Made by a program: the position numbers and the translations under genes. Of a stretch of DNA of 64,000 nucleotides, positions 1 through 10,300 are shown piece after piece. Each line of letters opens with the position of its first letter. The first letter of the stretch is position 1. The notes under the pieces are model-generated. The model was not told where the DNA came from, made no database searches, and was given only the letters and a program-made list of their open reading frames with translations. Source of the DNA: Marthasterias glacialis (taxonomy: Eukaryota > Echinodermata > Asteroidea > Forcipulatida > Asteriidae); NCBI GenBank assembly GCA_911728455.2, contig OU452222.1, positions 22,890,090-22,954,089 of the forward strand, written 5' to 3'.

Positions 1-63
1 CTCGGATCCCCTCGACCAGATAAAAGGCAAGAACGTATGGTTTACTCTAATTGATTGGAGAAT

Positions 64-473
64 TGGCCTGTCGTCAAGGCCTGTGTCTTAGACAACTACG
101 TAGCTGCGAAGACCGAGACAAGTCAGTGCGCACGATCAAGTGGCGAAGCCACGAGAGCATTTTCCATCTTGAATTTGCGGTTTTGATGTTGAATCATTAA
201 TGAAGTTTCAAACGTAAATTATTCCTATTTTTTAGGCAAATAAGAACAACCCTGAAAGGTTAACCAATAACAAAGCGGATGAGATTAATGCATGCTGACC
301 CCATCACTTCTGATTGGTTGATGGAGAAATAAAGAAAAACATTAGACATTCCTGACAACTTGAAAAAAGGCTCTCGTGGCTTAGCCACTCATCGTGCGCG
401 CTGACTTGGTCTTCGCTGCAGTCGTTTCGCGGCTACACAGATGTCTAAGCCACGAAGGCCTTGACGAAAGGCT
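64..473. mobile_element. Foldback/MITE-like element with ~100-bp inverted arms
   Basis: The first ~100 bases (64-165) recur in inverted orientation at 364-473 with moderate divergence. Both arms share the outer block GTCAAGGCC and the inner blocks GCGCACGAT and GCCACGAGAGC. The ~200-bp centre is AT-rich and has no open frame. This is the layout of a small non-autonomous DNA transposon. I could not fix a target-site duplication, so the family is unassigned. Confidence 0.7.
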
Positions 474-1162
474 ATTGGATAATAGACTTCCCCATCATTG
501 TCAAACCAGACCCACGGGGGGGGGGATAACGTTAGATTGAGCCATTTAATTGGGATCCTTCTTTACAGATAATGTCATGGCAAGGTTGTATTTTATGCGT
601 TACCATAGTAACACACTAAACGCGATTGCAATAAAACCGTAAGCTTTATTCCATGGATGGAAGGCGATCTCCGGATTTGAAATGACTTCCCAATTACTGC
701 ACAAGTTATCGATTCAATTAACAAAGAATCTATTTCCAATTCAAGTGTAAGCTATTCCTATGACGTCACACGTTAATAAACATGCAGGACGATAAGAATC
801 TACGTGTGCAGCTGCTGAAAATTTGTTATGAATCTATAGTTTATTATGTATTCGTTAACTTACTTCTAGTTGAATGGGGAATACGAATCTGCAGAAAAAA
901 ATACACGCTGGTTGTGAAAATACAGTCGGCCTTATTTGTTGTCGAATGAGAAAAAAACAAATTGAAGCAAACGTAATTATTACAAGGAATACCACATTTT
1001 GTGTGAATAATATCAAATTTTAAACTAGACATAGGTTTTTGTGACATCACAAAAACAAGGTGTTCGGATTATAGTACTTAAAGTTGTTATTTGATGTAGC
1101 AACTAAAGTATCTAAATATATGAACATGAAATTGTTCTTTAAAAGATAATATTTAATTTGTA
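474..1162. other. Unassigned AT-rich intergenic sequence
   Basis: No gene seen. It contains a CRE-type TGACGTCA near 761 and, near 1056-1066, the half-motif GGTGTTCGG that also appears in the hairpin repeats further downstream. Small open frames here are not supported by any domain or splice structure. Confidence 0.4.
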
Positions 1163-1625
1163 ACAGAGAAGGACCTTCCCTCACCTTGGTATTTGGTGAA
1201 AGAATCCTGTTCCAAGCTCTTACCAATCTTAATTGACGAGCTACTTCAGGTTTGACCGGAAGTAGACATCACAGGCCACGCAATATGCAACAGAGGACCA
1301 TCCCAAACCTTGTTCTTTTGTGAAAAAATCATGTTCTTAGCTCTTACTAATTTTAAATGAGGAGCTACTTCCAGTTTGACCGGAAGTAGAGGTTACAAAG
1401 GTCACTTTATGTTTCACAAAGAAAGACCTTACCTAACCTTGATATTTCTCGAAACAATCATGTTCCTAAATCTAACCACTCTTACACGAGGAGCTACTTC
1501 CGGTTTGACCGGAAGTAGAGGTAACCCAATGTGCAACAGAGAATGAACTTTCCGAACCTTGGTATTTGGTGAAAGAATCATGTTCCTAGCTCTTAGCATT
1601 TTTAAATAAAGAGCTACTTCCTACT
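1163..1625. repeat. Tandem array, four diverged ~115-125-bp units
   Basis: Four consecutive units share the order AACAGAGAAGGACCTTCC-like start, TTGGTATTTGGTGAAAGAA, TCATGTTCCTAGCTCTTA and GAGCTACTTCC. The first three end in the palindrome with arms ACTTCCGGT and ACCGGAAGT (1243-1263, 1367-1387, 1496-1516). The fourth is cut short at the palindrome, around 1616-1625. Units differ by substitutions and small indels, so the array is not very recent. Confidence 0.8.
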
Positions 1626-1639
1626 TCTTAAAATATGAA

Positions 1640-2480
1640 TTTTTGAAAATTTCCAACATTTTCAACTTCCGGTTTGAACCGGAAGACAAGGTCAAATTGG
1701 GGTTATGTCTGTAGGGCGATTACGCAGTTTTGGACGACCTTTCCGATGATGTAAAGATTGTAAAAATCCATTGTGTACTTCAGGAGTTATGTTTCGTTTC
1801 CTTGCCATATGCTACCTATGTATGAAGTTTCAAGGTTATATGACCTTCGGAAGTGTGCATTTGAAGGTGGACAATCGCCAGGGAGAAGAAGTATTTAAAA
1901 AAAAAAACGAACAAAACCAAGAGGTTATCGGACCAGAGTCCGAACACCTAAAAAACCGAACAAAATCAAGAGGTGTTCCGGGCTGAGAGCCCGAACACCT
2001 AAAATACCGTTACAATTAGTGTTGTAGCACCATTGTTTTCAAACTTGTTACCAGAGGACGCTGTTTAATGTAATGACGTCATCAGTTTTAAACTTGAAAA
2101 CGCAGAGTCCTTTACCTACTCACACACTGAAACCACTGTCCAAAGCTCGTTTTATACTGACCAAAGAACTAAAAAATAATGGCTTTATAACAATTGTTTC
2201 CTTCAAATTCCGGTTTGAACCGCAATACAAGGTCAAATTGGGGTCATTTCTTTGAGATATTTAAATAGTTTCCAAAAGACCTTTGCGATGATGTGTAGAT
2301 TGTAAAAATCCATTGTGCACTTCAGGAGTTCTGATTTAATTAATAAACTTTGATTTATTGTAACTCAACATCTGATGACGTCATCATGACGTCATCGTTT
2401 TATTTCGCGTCTTCATATTGAGGTTCAAATATATGCACAGTTTCAAGGATCAGTTTAATTTCAATTTTGAGTTATTTATT
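1640..2480. repeat. Composite palindromic repeat, first block
   Basis: The block holds an ETS-like palindrome (1665-1685), a following GGTCAAATTGGGGT motif, a conserved stretch ending TCCATTGTGTACTTCAGGAG, a segment with GGTTATATGACCTTCGG, a hairpin pair (1914-2002), and then a second, more decayed unit with a degenerate palindrome near 2205 and the double CRE motif GATGACGTCATC at 2374-2397. The same segments in the same order recur at 4900-6700. Nothing here codes convincingly. Confidence 0.75.
1914..2002. repeat. Pair of short hairpins ending CCGAACACCTAA
   Basis: Two successive palindromes are separated by a short A-rich linker, each preceded by a GAACAAAAnCAAGAGGT-like lead. Stem 1 pairs TCGGAC with GTCCGA inside AGGT/ACCT. 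Stem 2 pairs AGGTGTTC and GGGCT with AGCCC and GAACACCT, with a 3-nt loop and one bulge. The outer bases are shared and the inner stems differ. A second pair lies at 6604-6702. Confidence 0.7.
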
Positions 2481-3568
2481 TGCAGAAAATTTTGGAGGAA
2501 TGAAACATTTAAAGCAACATAATGGTCTCTATGAGACACCGTATAACGCATGGTTTTGATTTTGTTTGATATATTAAAAGTGAAATCAAATAAAACCTTT
2601 AAATATGAATATGAAAATAATTAAAAAGTGCTTTATCATATGTATTTCATGGGGACTTCCGGTTTGGACAGGAAGCGAGGTCAACTCAGGTCACTAAGAA
2701 TTATAAAGACCCGCATACATTTTTTGTAACTCGACTCCTGGAGGAGAAACAAGTTACCTTTTTGATTTTAACTGCCAGGAAAAACAATGTTTTCGTACTT
2801 TCCAAAGTGTTCCTTTTCCACGCAGTGCAATTGGCTGCCGCCAGGTTGTCTGTTCAAAATAGTATTCATATTGCCTTTTATCAAAACATTAACCCTTGCT
2901 GCCCTCCGTTTTGTTCGGCATCTATGCGGTGTCAATAAAATAAAGAAGTGTGTATCGCTAGTGAACGTTGATGGCGCTATATCAAATTAACGGTCTCATT
3001 TTGTAACATCACCTTTACTGAACACTGGTGTACTGTACAGTCAATCTGACATTTGACAGATTCAAATTCCGAGCTCATTATCTGTATTAAAAAGTTCCAA
3101 AGTTTTATAAAAACTACCCCACTTTGATAAACATCATAAACACAAGTGTGCACGGCTAAAGAAATACACGGACATTTTGAAAAGCGATGACTTTACTTTT
3201 AAACAGTTTTACTCAGCGAATCCCGACAACAACTCTCGCGGGGGTAAAGTGCCTCTGGCCCCGCTGGTGCACACTTGTGACTCTCGTACGTAAGCACGTA
3301 CGTGATCGGTATATATAGAACGAAAGACGATCACTTTGTCAATTGCATTTTCTCCACCATTATACATCAAACAACTCACGTGAGCATGTGATCATCTCAG
3401 TAAAGTCTCCTCTTCCTCTCCCTGTCACAATTAAGCCACCAGAATGACATAAAGGGAAACATTTCCACACTGAACTTGGCATGACGTAACAGTTTTTCTT
3501 TGCGTTGGCATTATTAGTACACACACAGAACTTAACACACCGCAAAGTTCGATGAACTGTGACAAGAC
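2481..3568. other. Unassigned intergenic sequence
   Basis: Contains another diverged copy of the ETS-like palindrome near 2655-2674 and a TATA-like run near 3310. Two short open frames (2787-2990 plus, 3360-3596 minus) lack recognisable domains and are probably chance. Confidence 0.35.
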
Positions 3569-4621
3569 CAGGGCCCAATTTCAAAAAGCTGCTCAACAGC
3601 CAATTTTGTGCTTAACGGGCGTGTTAAACAGAATTTCTATTTCATAGCCTCAATTAAGCACGATTTTTTGCTTAGCGCGGTAAGCAACCAACAAACAGCC
3701 TTAAACACCCGTTTTTGTGCTTAAGCAAGTCATGTTGTGTCAAAATGGCCGCTATAATTTGGAGGAGAGTCACAATATTGTCATGATAATCAATGTAATT
3801 ATCCTGTTAATAGACTAGTTTTATCGAAAGGCATGGCTGGAAAATTGCCCTGAATTACAGTAAAGACATGAATTTAACAACAGTCATATTTCATACGGTG
3901 TGAACGTTTTGCCAAAGCAAATCAAACTTGGGAAAATAACGGCGTTAACTTTGCAGTACTGTAGAATAGAATTTAGAAAGGGAACGGACATCATGACTGA
4001 CACATTTTTTGTTATGACTCACCTTGATCTTTAAGATAAATAAGAAATATGACGAAAGAAATGTCCTTTGTGATCCATTCAGTATCACAGAGTCGTTAAT
4101 GTAAGTTAACTTTGTACTAGTCCAGTCCCAGCAGTACTCTTAAAAATGTGCACAGCAACGGTTATGAAACATCATCGGCAGCTAGTTATTTTGTGTGTGA
4201 GGTACGCGTATATTGCACGTAAAAATGTGTACAAACACATTGTGAAAACTTAGTTTTACCAAACATCGATCAAACATTGTAACAATGTAATACAAAGTTT
4301 CATTTTGGCTGTATATCTCTTTATTATTCGAACCAAAGGGGGCGCTTTCTGACGTGACCCAATTCCATCAGAAAATTTTATTATTTCCATCGATAATTTC
4401 CTTTTTTGTTGATTTTTTAGCCACCGCTACTCCGTTGACTTCGTCCGCCATTTTATAAATTTTTCGATCGGAAGTATTTTTTGCTTAAGCAGACGGTACT
4501 TTTTTGTTGCGTGGGCAGTTTGTTTACGTGCTTAAGTTAGCAAACGCTGGTGAAATACGTTTACGCTTAGTAAGCAGAAAAATTTGCTTGCCGTTAAGCA
4601 GCTCTATGAAATTGGGCCCTG
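3569..4621. mobile_element. Non-autonomous TIR DNA transposon, ~1.05 kb
   Basis: The left end CAGGGCCCAATTTCA is mirrored by the right end TGAAATTGGGCCCTG. Similarity between the ends continues inward for about 100 bases as GCTGCT, TGCTTAACGG and TAAGCA blocks. No transposase-like frame lies between. The flanks show no clear long target duplication, so I leave the superfamily open. A partial relative of one end is at 16663-16915. Confidence 0.75.
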
Positions 4622-4899
4622 ACTTGTTGCGTGTATATATAATACACAGCGTGCAGTAAAAGCCTAGAGTGCACACGCACGGGGTGCAATACAGTAAGGT
4701 AACTGTACAGACTCTATCGGCGATCGCGCTAAAAACGGCACGTTTCACCTTAATATAACTTCGTTATTCAACGGCCAATTTTGTTCAAATTTCACAATTA
4801 GGCTTTTATAGTCGTTATCTATTACTAAAAAATTCAACATGTAGTTTGCTCAAAAAAAATTTGAAATAACTTTTTATTTATTTTTAAACTCGTCGTCGT
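4622..4899. other. Unassigned sequence between repeats
   Basis: Nothing recognisable. A 74-codon minus-strand frame overlaps the end of the transposon and is not supported. Confidence 0.3.
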
Positions 4900-6540
4900 A
4901 ACAAACTGTAACATTTGATGACGTCGTCAATGTAATATTTTCAAAGGTCATAAACTATATTTTATTTCGTACACTAAAACCATGTCCAAATTCTGTTTCA
5001 TATTGACTCCACAGCTTAAATTGTGACTTTTTAAGCATTTTTTGCTTCAACTTCCGGTTTGAACCGGAAGACAAGGTCAAATTGGGGTCATCTTTGTGAG
5101 ACATTTAATTATTTTTTAAAGACCTTTCCGATGATGTATAGATTGTAAAAATCCATTGTGTACTTCAGGAGTTATGATTTTTTCAAATAATAAACTTTGA
5201 TTTAACGTAATTCGACACCCGATGACGTCATCATGACGTCACTCAAACGGTTTCGTCTCCTTGCCATAAACTACCTATGTATGAATTTTCAAGGTTATAT
5301 GACCTTCGGAAGTGTGCAATTGAAAGTGGACAATCGCCAGTGAGAAGAAGAAGAAGAAGTATTAAAAAAACTAGAGATTTAGAGTTTGTGGACAAACTCA
5401 CGGTGTTCGGCTTAATTACGTAATTGAAAATTTTAAGGTCAATATTATGTGCACGTTTCTTGTCTATTTGTGCTATGCTGACGGGCGAAATATTTAGTTG
5501 TACTTTTTTATCTTTATTCATGAAGGTTTGTCATATGAAACTTCAACTTCCGGTTTGACAGGAACTAAAGGTCAAATGGGGTCACACCTTGTGCATGGTA
5601 TCTAGAATTGTCAGAAAGCTTTAAATTGATGTAACGATTATTAATGTACCACGTTTCATTAATAAGGTACATATTTTTGTAGTACAAACTTATACTTCCG
5701 GTTTCGACCGGAAGTGAAGGTCAAATGAGGTCACACTTTGTAAATATTTGTAGAATCGTCGAGGGGCTTTAAAATTAAGTTATACAATTAATATACAAAT
5801 TTACGTAATTCAGAATCGATTTTTCATAACAAAACTACTACTTCCGGTTTCGACCGGAAGTGAAGGTCAAATGGGGTCACACTCTGTGTAAGATTTGTTT
5901 AGTACTTCAAGACCTTTCATATGGTGTAAAGATCATGTATGTAGCATGTATTATTCTTAAGATATGATTATTTTAGTATAAAATTTCAATTTAATGTAAT
6001 GACGTCATCGATGACGTCATTATTCCCAAAATTTTGCTTTGTCATATACACACTGTGGTCTAAGTATGTAGTAAGTATCAAGTCCGTACATGCTTTAGTT
6101 TTTGAGATAGCAAAATAATTTTTTTTTCGACCTCGTGTATCAATTTCGTTGTGACGTAGCTATGACGTCATATATCACATTTCTAGATTGGTCTTGAGCT
6201 AAAAAAAATATTATTCATTGAAAGTTAGTTGATATTTTTAATCACTTAGGCTTTAGAGCCCCAAATAACTTTAACTTTAACTTTAACTTCCGGTTTCTAC
6301 CGGAAGTAAAGGTCAAATGGGGTCACGGTGTTTATACAATTTGACCCACATCACAAGACCTTTCATATGCATTAAAGATTTTGAATGTAGCATTTGCCGT
6401 TCTTGAGTTATAAATTTTTTGAATTATTTAACGTTTATTTAACGTCATGACGTCATCAATGACGGCATCATTCCAAAAAAGTTTCTGTATCATCCACTCA
6501 CTAATATCTTTGTACATGGTAAGTTTCAAGTTCATACAAG
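4900..6540. repeat. Composite palindromic repeat, main block
   Basis: Contains five ETS-like palindromes (near 5050, 5545, 5694, 5840 and 6286), each followed within a few bases by GGTCAAATGGGGTCA or a variant. CRE-like palindromes lie near 4917, 5221-5240, 6000-6022, 6151-6170 and 6445-6470. Units follow one another at irregular spacing of about 150-450 bases and are clearly diverged. A hairpin with arms GAGTTTGT and ACAAACTC lies at 5376-5393, followed by GGTGTTCGG. Confidence 0.8.
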
Positions 6541-6603
6541 CTTAACTTTTTGAGAAAATTTGTGGACAAGTTTCGACGACTAAGAAAGCCCAGAAAAAAA
6601 AAA

Positions 6604-6702
6604 AACAGAACAATAACAATAGGTTTTCGGCTGCTGGCCGAACACCTAAAAAAACCCGAACAAAAACAAGAGGTCTTCGGACCAGAGTCCGAACACCTAA
6701 TA
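6604..6702. repeat. Second pair of CCGAACACCTAA hairpins
   Basis: Same arrangement as 1914-2002. Hairpin 1 pairs TTCGGC with GCCGAA inside AGGT/ACCT. Hairpin 2 pairs TTCGGAC with GTCCGAA inside AGGT/ACCT. Each is preceded by an ACAAnAnCAA lead and followed by A-rich sequence. The second hairpin here nearly equals the first hairpin of the other cluster, while the first has a different inner stem. Confidence 0.7.
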
Positions 6703-7354
6703 AAGGTGCTGCATGAAGAATTGGCGCTCCCTATTGAGAAGACCATTTTCAATACTTTTTTTCAAGCTAACTGTCTTTTCAAACAAAGGTTAATTACATG
6801 ACGTACAATCAATTTTTCATTAATTTGTCAAGTGTAGTACATCTTTGTTGGAAAGGTTGATGGGAATGGATTTGAAAATTACGTCGCTGTCAATATTAAT
6901 CAGATACATATTTCACGAAACAAGAAACATAATTCATACTTGTTTTCACTACATAAAAAAATTCCTCTTGGGTTTATGCTTTGGTTGTCTAGGAAATAGG
7001 TCAAGGAAAAAGATCGAATAGTGAGACCGGTCCCACCCACCCCCGGAAAAAAAAATGTTGTCTATCATCTTATGTTGAATTGGAATGGATTTATCCATCT
7101 TTCATTTTCGGTGCTGATTTCAAATAAAACATTAAAAAAGACCAATGTTACATGAAGCCGTACCCTTGAAAAGAGAAGTTAAAACATTGTCGGCAGACTT
7201 TCTTTTCTGAAGTGTGGTCACGAATTAATAGTGTATCTATTTATAGATTTTTCTATCAGTGTCACCATTGTGTAATTTTACTTTATTTCTATTTAATTTC
7301 TTACTATCTACTTTGTATACGATTTTAAACTATCTCTCTTCATGACACGATTAG
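6703..7354 (+). other. Upstream region of the lectin gene; weak signal-exon candidate
   Basis: An ATG at 6713 opens 25 codons reading Met-Lys-Asn-Trp, then basic residues, then a hydrophobic run, and meets a possible donor after 6788 that would leave phase 1, as the next exon requires. The donor (GTTAAT) is weak and the site sits directly beside a repeat, so this is only a candidate for the missing signal-peptide exon. Nothing else is recognisable here. Confidence 0.15.
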
Positions 7355-10300
7355 ATATTCCTCTTACCGGGCTGGTAGCAAAGCAAAGTAGCAACTATTC
7401 TTGGTTCAATGCGGGACAGGCCATCGATGACAATTGGGAAACGTCCTCTCGCACCGATAAAAGTAAGTGTTTCAAGAGATGATTTGCAGAAGTTTTCCAT
7501 TCATACTAAAAAAAAAAGACAACAACCAAAGTATTATCAAATAAAATGTTCTGGTTCTGATGTCAGTTGCGCGTAGCAAGCATCCTTTTTGAAGGGGAAA
7601 GAGGAAGGGGCACACAAACTTGCAGAGGGGACATTTCAGTTGAAAATGACTGATTATAGCAAATTTCACTGTGTCTGGAGACTGGCAGGAGGCAAATCGA
7701 TGTTTCTTGTTTATTTAATCATTATTGTTATTATTATTACTATACATCTTTTGTTTCCTTATCCAAGATGATCCACACCCGTGGTGGAAAGTTGACTTGG
7801 AAAGCTCGTACCAGATCAAAAGAATCAAAGTTACACTAGCTGAAGATCAATTCGCTGGTAATTATTTGATGTGGTTATAATTATACGATGTCATTCCTGC
7901 ATACCGTGTAAAGTGTCTTTTGCTGTTTTATTCGGTTGAACAATGGGCCAATGTCTGTCTCCCCAACAGCAGGAGACCCTTCCTCTTCGTTCACTTAAGT
8001 TTCAACACAGACTCTTTTTTTTTCAAGTGATATCTCCTCGACATTATTTTTTAAGACGACCATATTTTTCAGAGAGAATTGTATTTCTTGATCCAAACTT
8101 TGTTAAAAAGGACATTTCGCCATCGTTGGGCGATTCTTTGGCGTTAATGATGACTAGAAAGGTCGTTCAAAAGTTGGATATAATTATCCTTTACAACAAC
8201 ACCACAATTTGGCCGAATTACTGGGTACTGAAATAAAATTTGATAAAAACGATGTCACAGTGACTCATTTATAGTAGCGGTACTTGTTTACGAAGAGTGT
8301 CTTATTATATTTTATTTTATGTTGTTTTTAATTTATTATTATTATTATTATTATCTTTATCTATATAATTCATTATATCTAAATGAAAAGGTTTTGTCGG
8401 TGCTGCAGTGCGAGCGGGACTAAACACCGACTACGCAATGAATCAACAGTGCGGCTCGCCCGCCACAGAGGAGCAGGCTACGGCGGGAGCAGTGGTTGAA
8501 TTTCAGTGTAATCCACCAGTAGATGCTCAGTATGTAAGCGTCGATATCGACACATCGACCTCTGGTACTGCTAAAGATGCAACACTTGATCTTGCTGAGG
8601 TCGACATTTTTACTAACGAGGGTGAGAAGTAATTCAGTAACCGTTCCAGGACCACGTGTTTTGGGACGCAAGGGGACGACAGGGGGGGGGGGGCGCTCAT
8701 AGTGACCTCGCCCTTTCCGTATTTTCCTAGTTTTACGACGATTTCTATGGATCCTGCACCCAATGTTTTTTTTCCGTTTGTTTTTGTTATAATCAATTAA
8801 TTCGCTATAATCCATTAATTTATTTATTTATTTATTTATTTGTTTATTTTTGTTTTGTTTTGTAAGTAGCCTATGTTTTTTGTTATTAATACTTCTGTTT
8901 TTTTATTATTTATTTATTTATTTATGTTTTCACTTAAAAATCAATATGGCCACCGCCCTGGACCCAGGAAACAATAGTAACGGCTTGATTGACAATTTGT
9001 ATTTATTTATTTATTTATTTTTGTTTGCCTGATCAGTACCGGATTGGCAAAAATATTCTGTTGTTGTAAATTTGATAATTTTGACCCCCTAAACACTGGC
9101 AGAAAACACAAAATCTTGGACGGCCGCCAAATATGGCGGCCATTTTAAATTCCGAAAAACGTTTCACACTATCACGTGACTTATTACTATCACTTTTTCT
9201 GATAAAACAAAATAAAAATAAAACAAAATCAAAAAGAAGTGGACAATTTATTTTCATTTAAAAACCATCAAAATCGTGTGTCCCAAGAACAAACAATGGT
9301 TCTCATGGGAACAGCCCACCACAGGTATCAAATATATTTGTTGCCAACATGACCCTAGGTATGTGTTTGGATAAATGTCGCAGTGATCAGACTGAGCTTT
9401 CAATTTAACAAATCCACAAATCAGGAAGTGGGGTGGGCATTCTAGGCAACTTTTCTTCTTCTTCCTTTTCCCCGAAGTATTCATTATACATGTATGCAAA
9501 ACATTTCAATAGTTGTCCAGCTAATTATCAAAATAAAAATCAAATGGATCTTTTACATGTATTCTCTTGTTCATATCACTTTTGTTTTCAGGCAATACCG
9601 TAGCAGGAACTCAGGCCTCCCAAAGCACAACCTTCATGGGAAGTACTGCCAATGATATGGCGTGGCATGCTATTGATGCAGACAGCCGAACCTACTCACA
9701 AACTGGTCAGTTCTCTTGAAGATGAGCAGAGCTTACTGTTCGAAACGTCGCAATCAGAACGGCTCTTTTCAGAGCAAACACTTCTACCAAAAGAGTTTTA
9801 CACCTGGCTGCACCTGCAGTTTTACTAGTTATGGTTACCTCCTGGTCGAGTTCCGTTGAGCTATATATAACTCTGTCTTAAACGGTTCAATTAAGATAAG
9901 GGACTAGACACCTCGCATCGGCCGTCATCGCTTAGATTAAATTATGAAAAATTCTCAGCCAATATCAGGCCAGCAAGTATTCTTTGATCCTACGTAAACA
10001 ATATTAACAGAGTAGAACCAGTTACCGAAATCTGCAACTCAATTGACATCCATCACACGATTTAGAACTATCTCATAAGTTTACCCCCCCCCCCTCCCCC
10101 CGTTCGACCACTTGCTAGCGCCCGCACTCTTTAAATTGTGAGTCCTGCCATCATTTGAGCATGAAAACTACATGTTACCCAAAAATAGCCGTGTAAAAAT
10201 GCAGAGGGCGCCATATTAAAACAGATCAATATTATATATTAAAGTATAGGCGATTGTATTAATTTTCTAAACGGAAAAGATGAATCAAATGATAACAAGT

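Noticed and set aside
3300-3330. TATATATAG as a promoter TATA box
   Set aside because: No supported gene starts nearby, and AT-rich sequence makes such matches common.
7943-8236. 97-codon plus frame in lectin intron 2
   Set aside because: It lies between two well-supported exons of the lectin gene, has no domain, and its composition is like the surrounding intron.
8420-8815. 131-codon minus frame over lectin exon 3
   Set aside because: Antisense shadow of the FTP exon 8391-8621; the remainder is low complexity.
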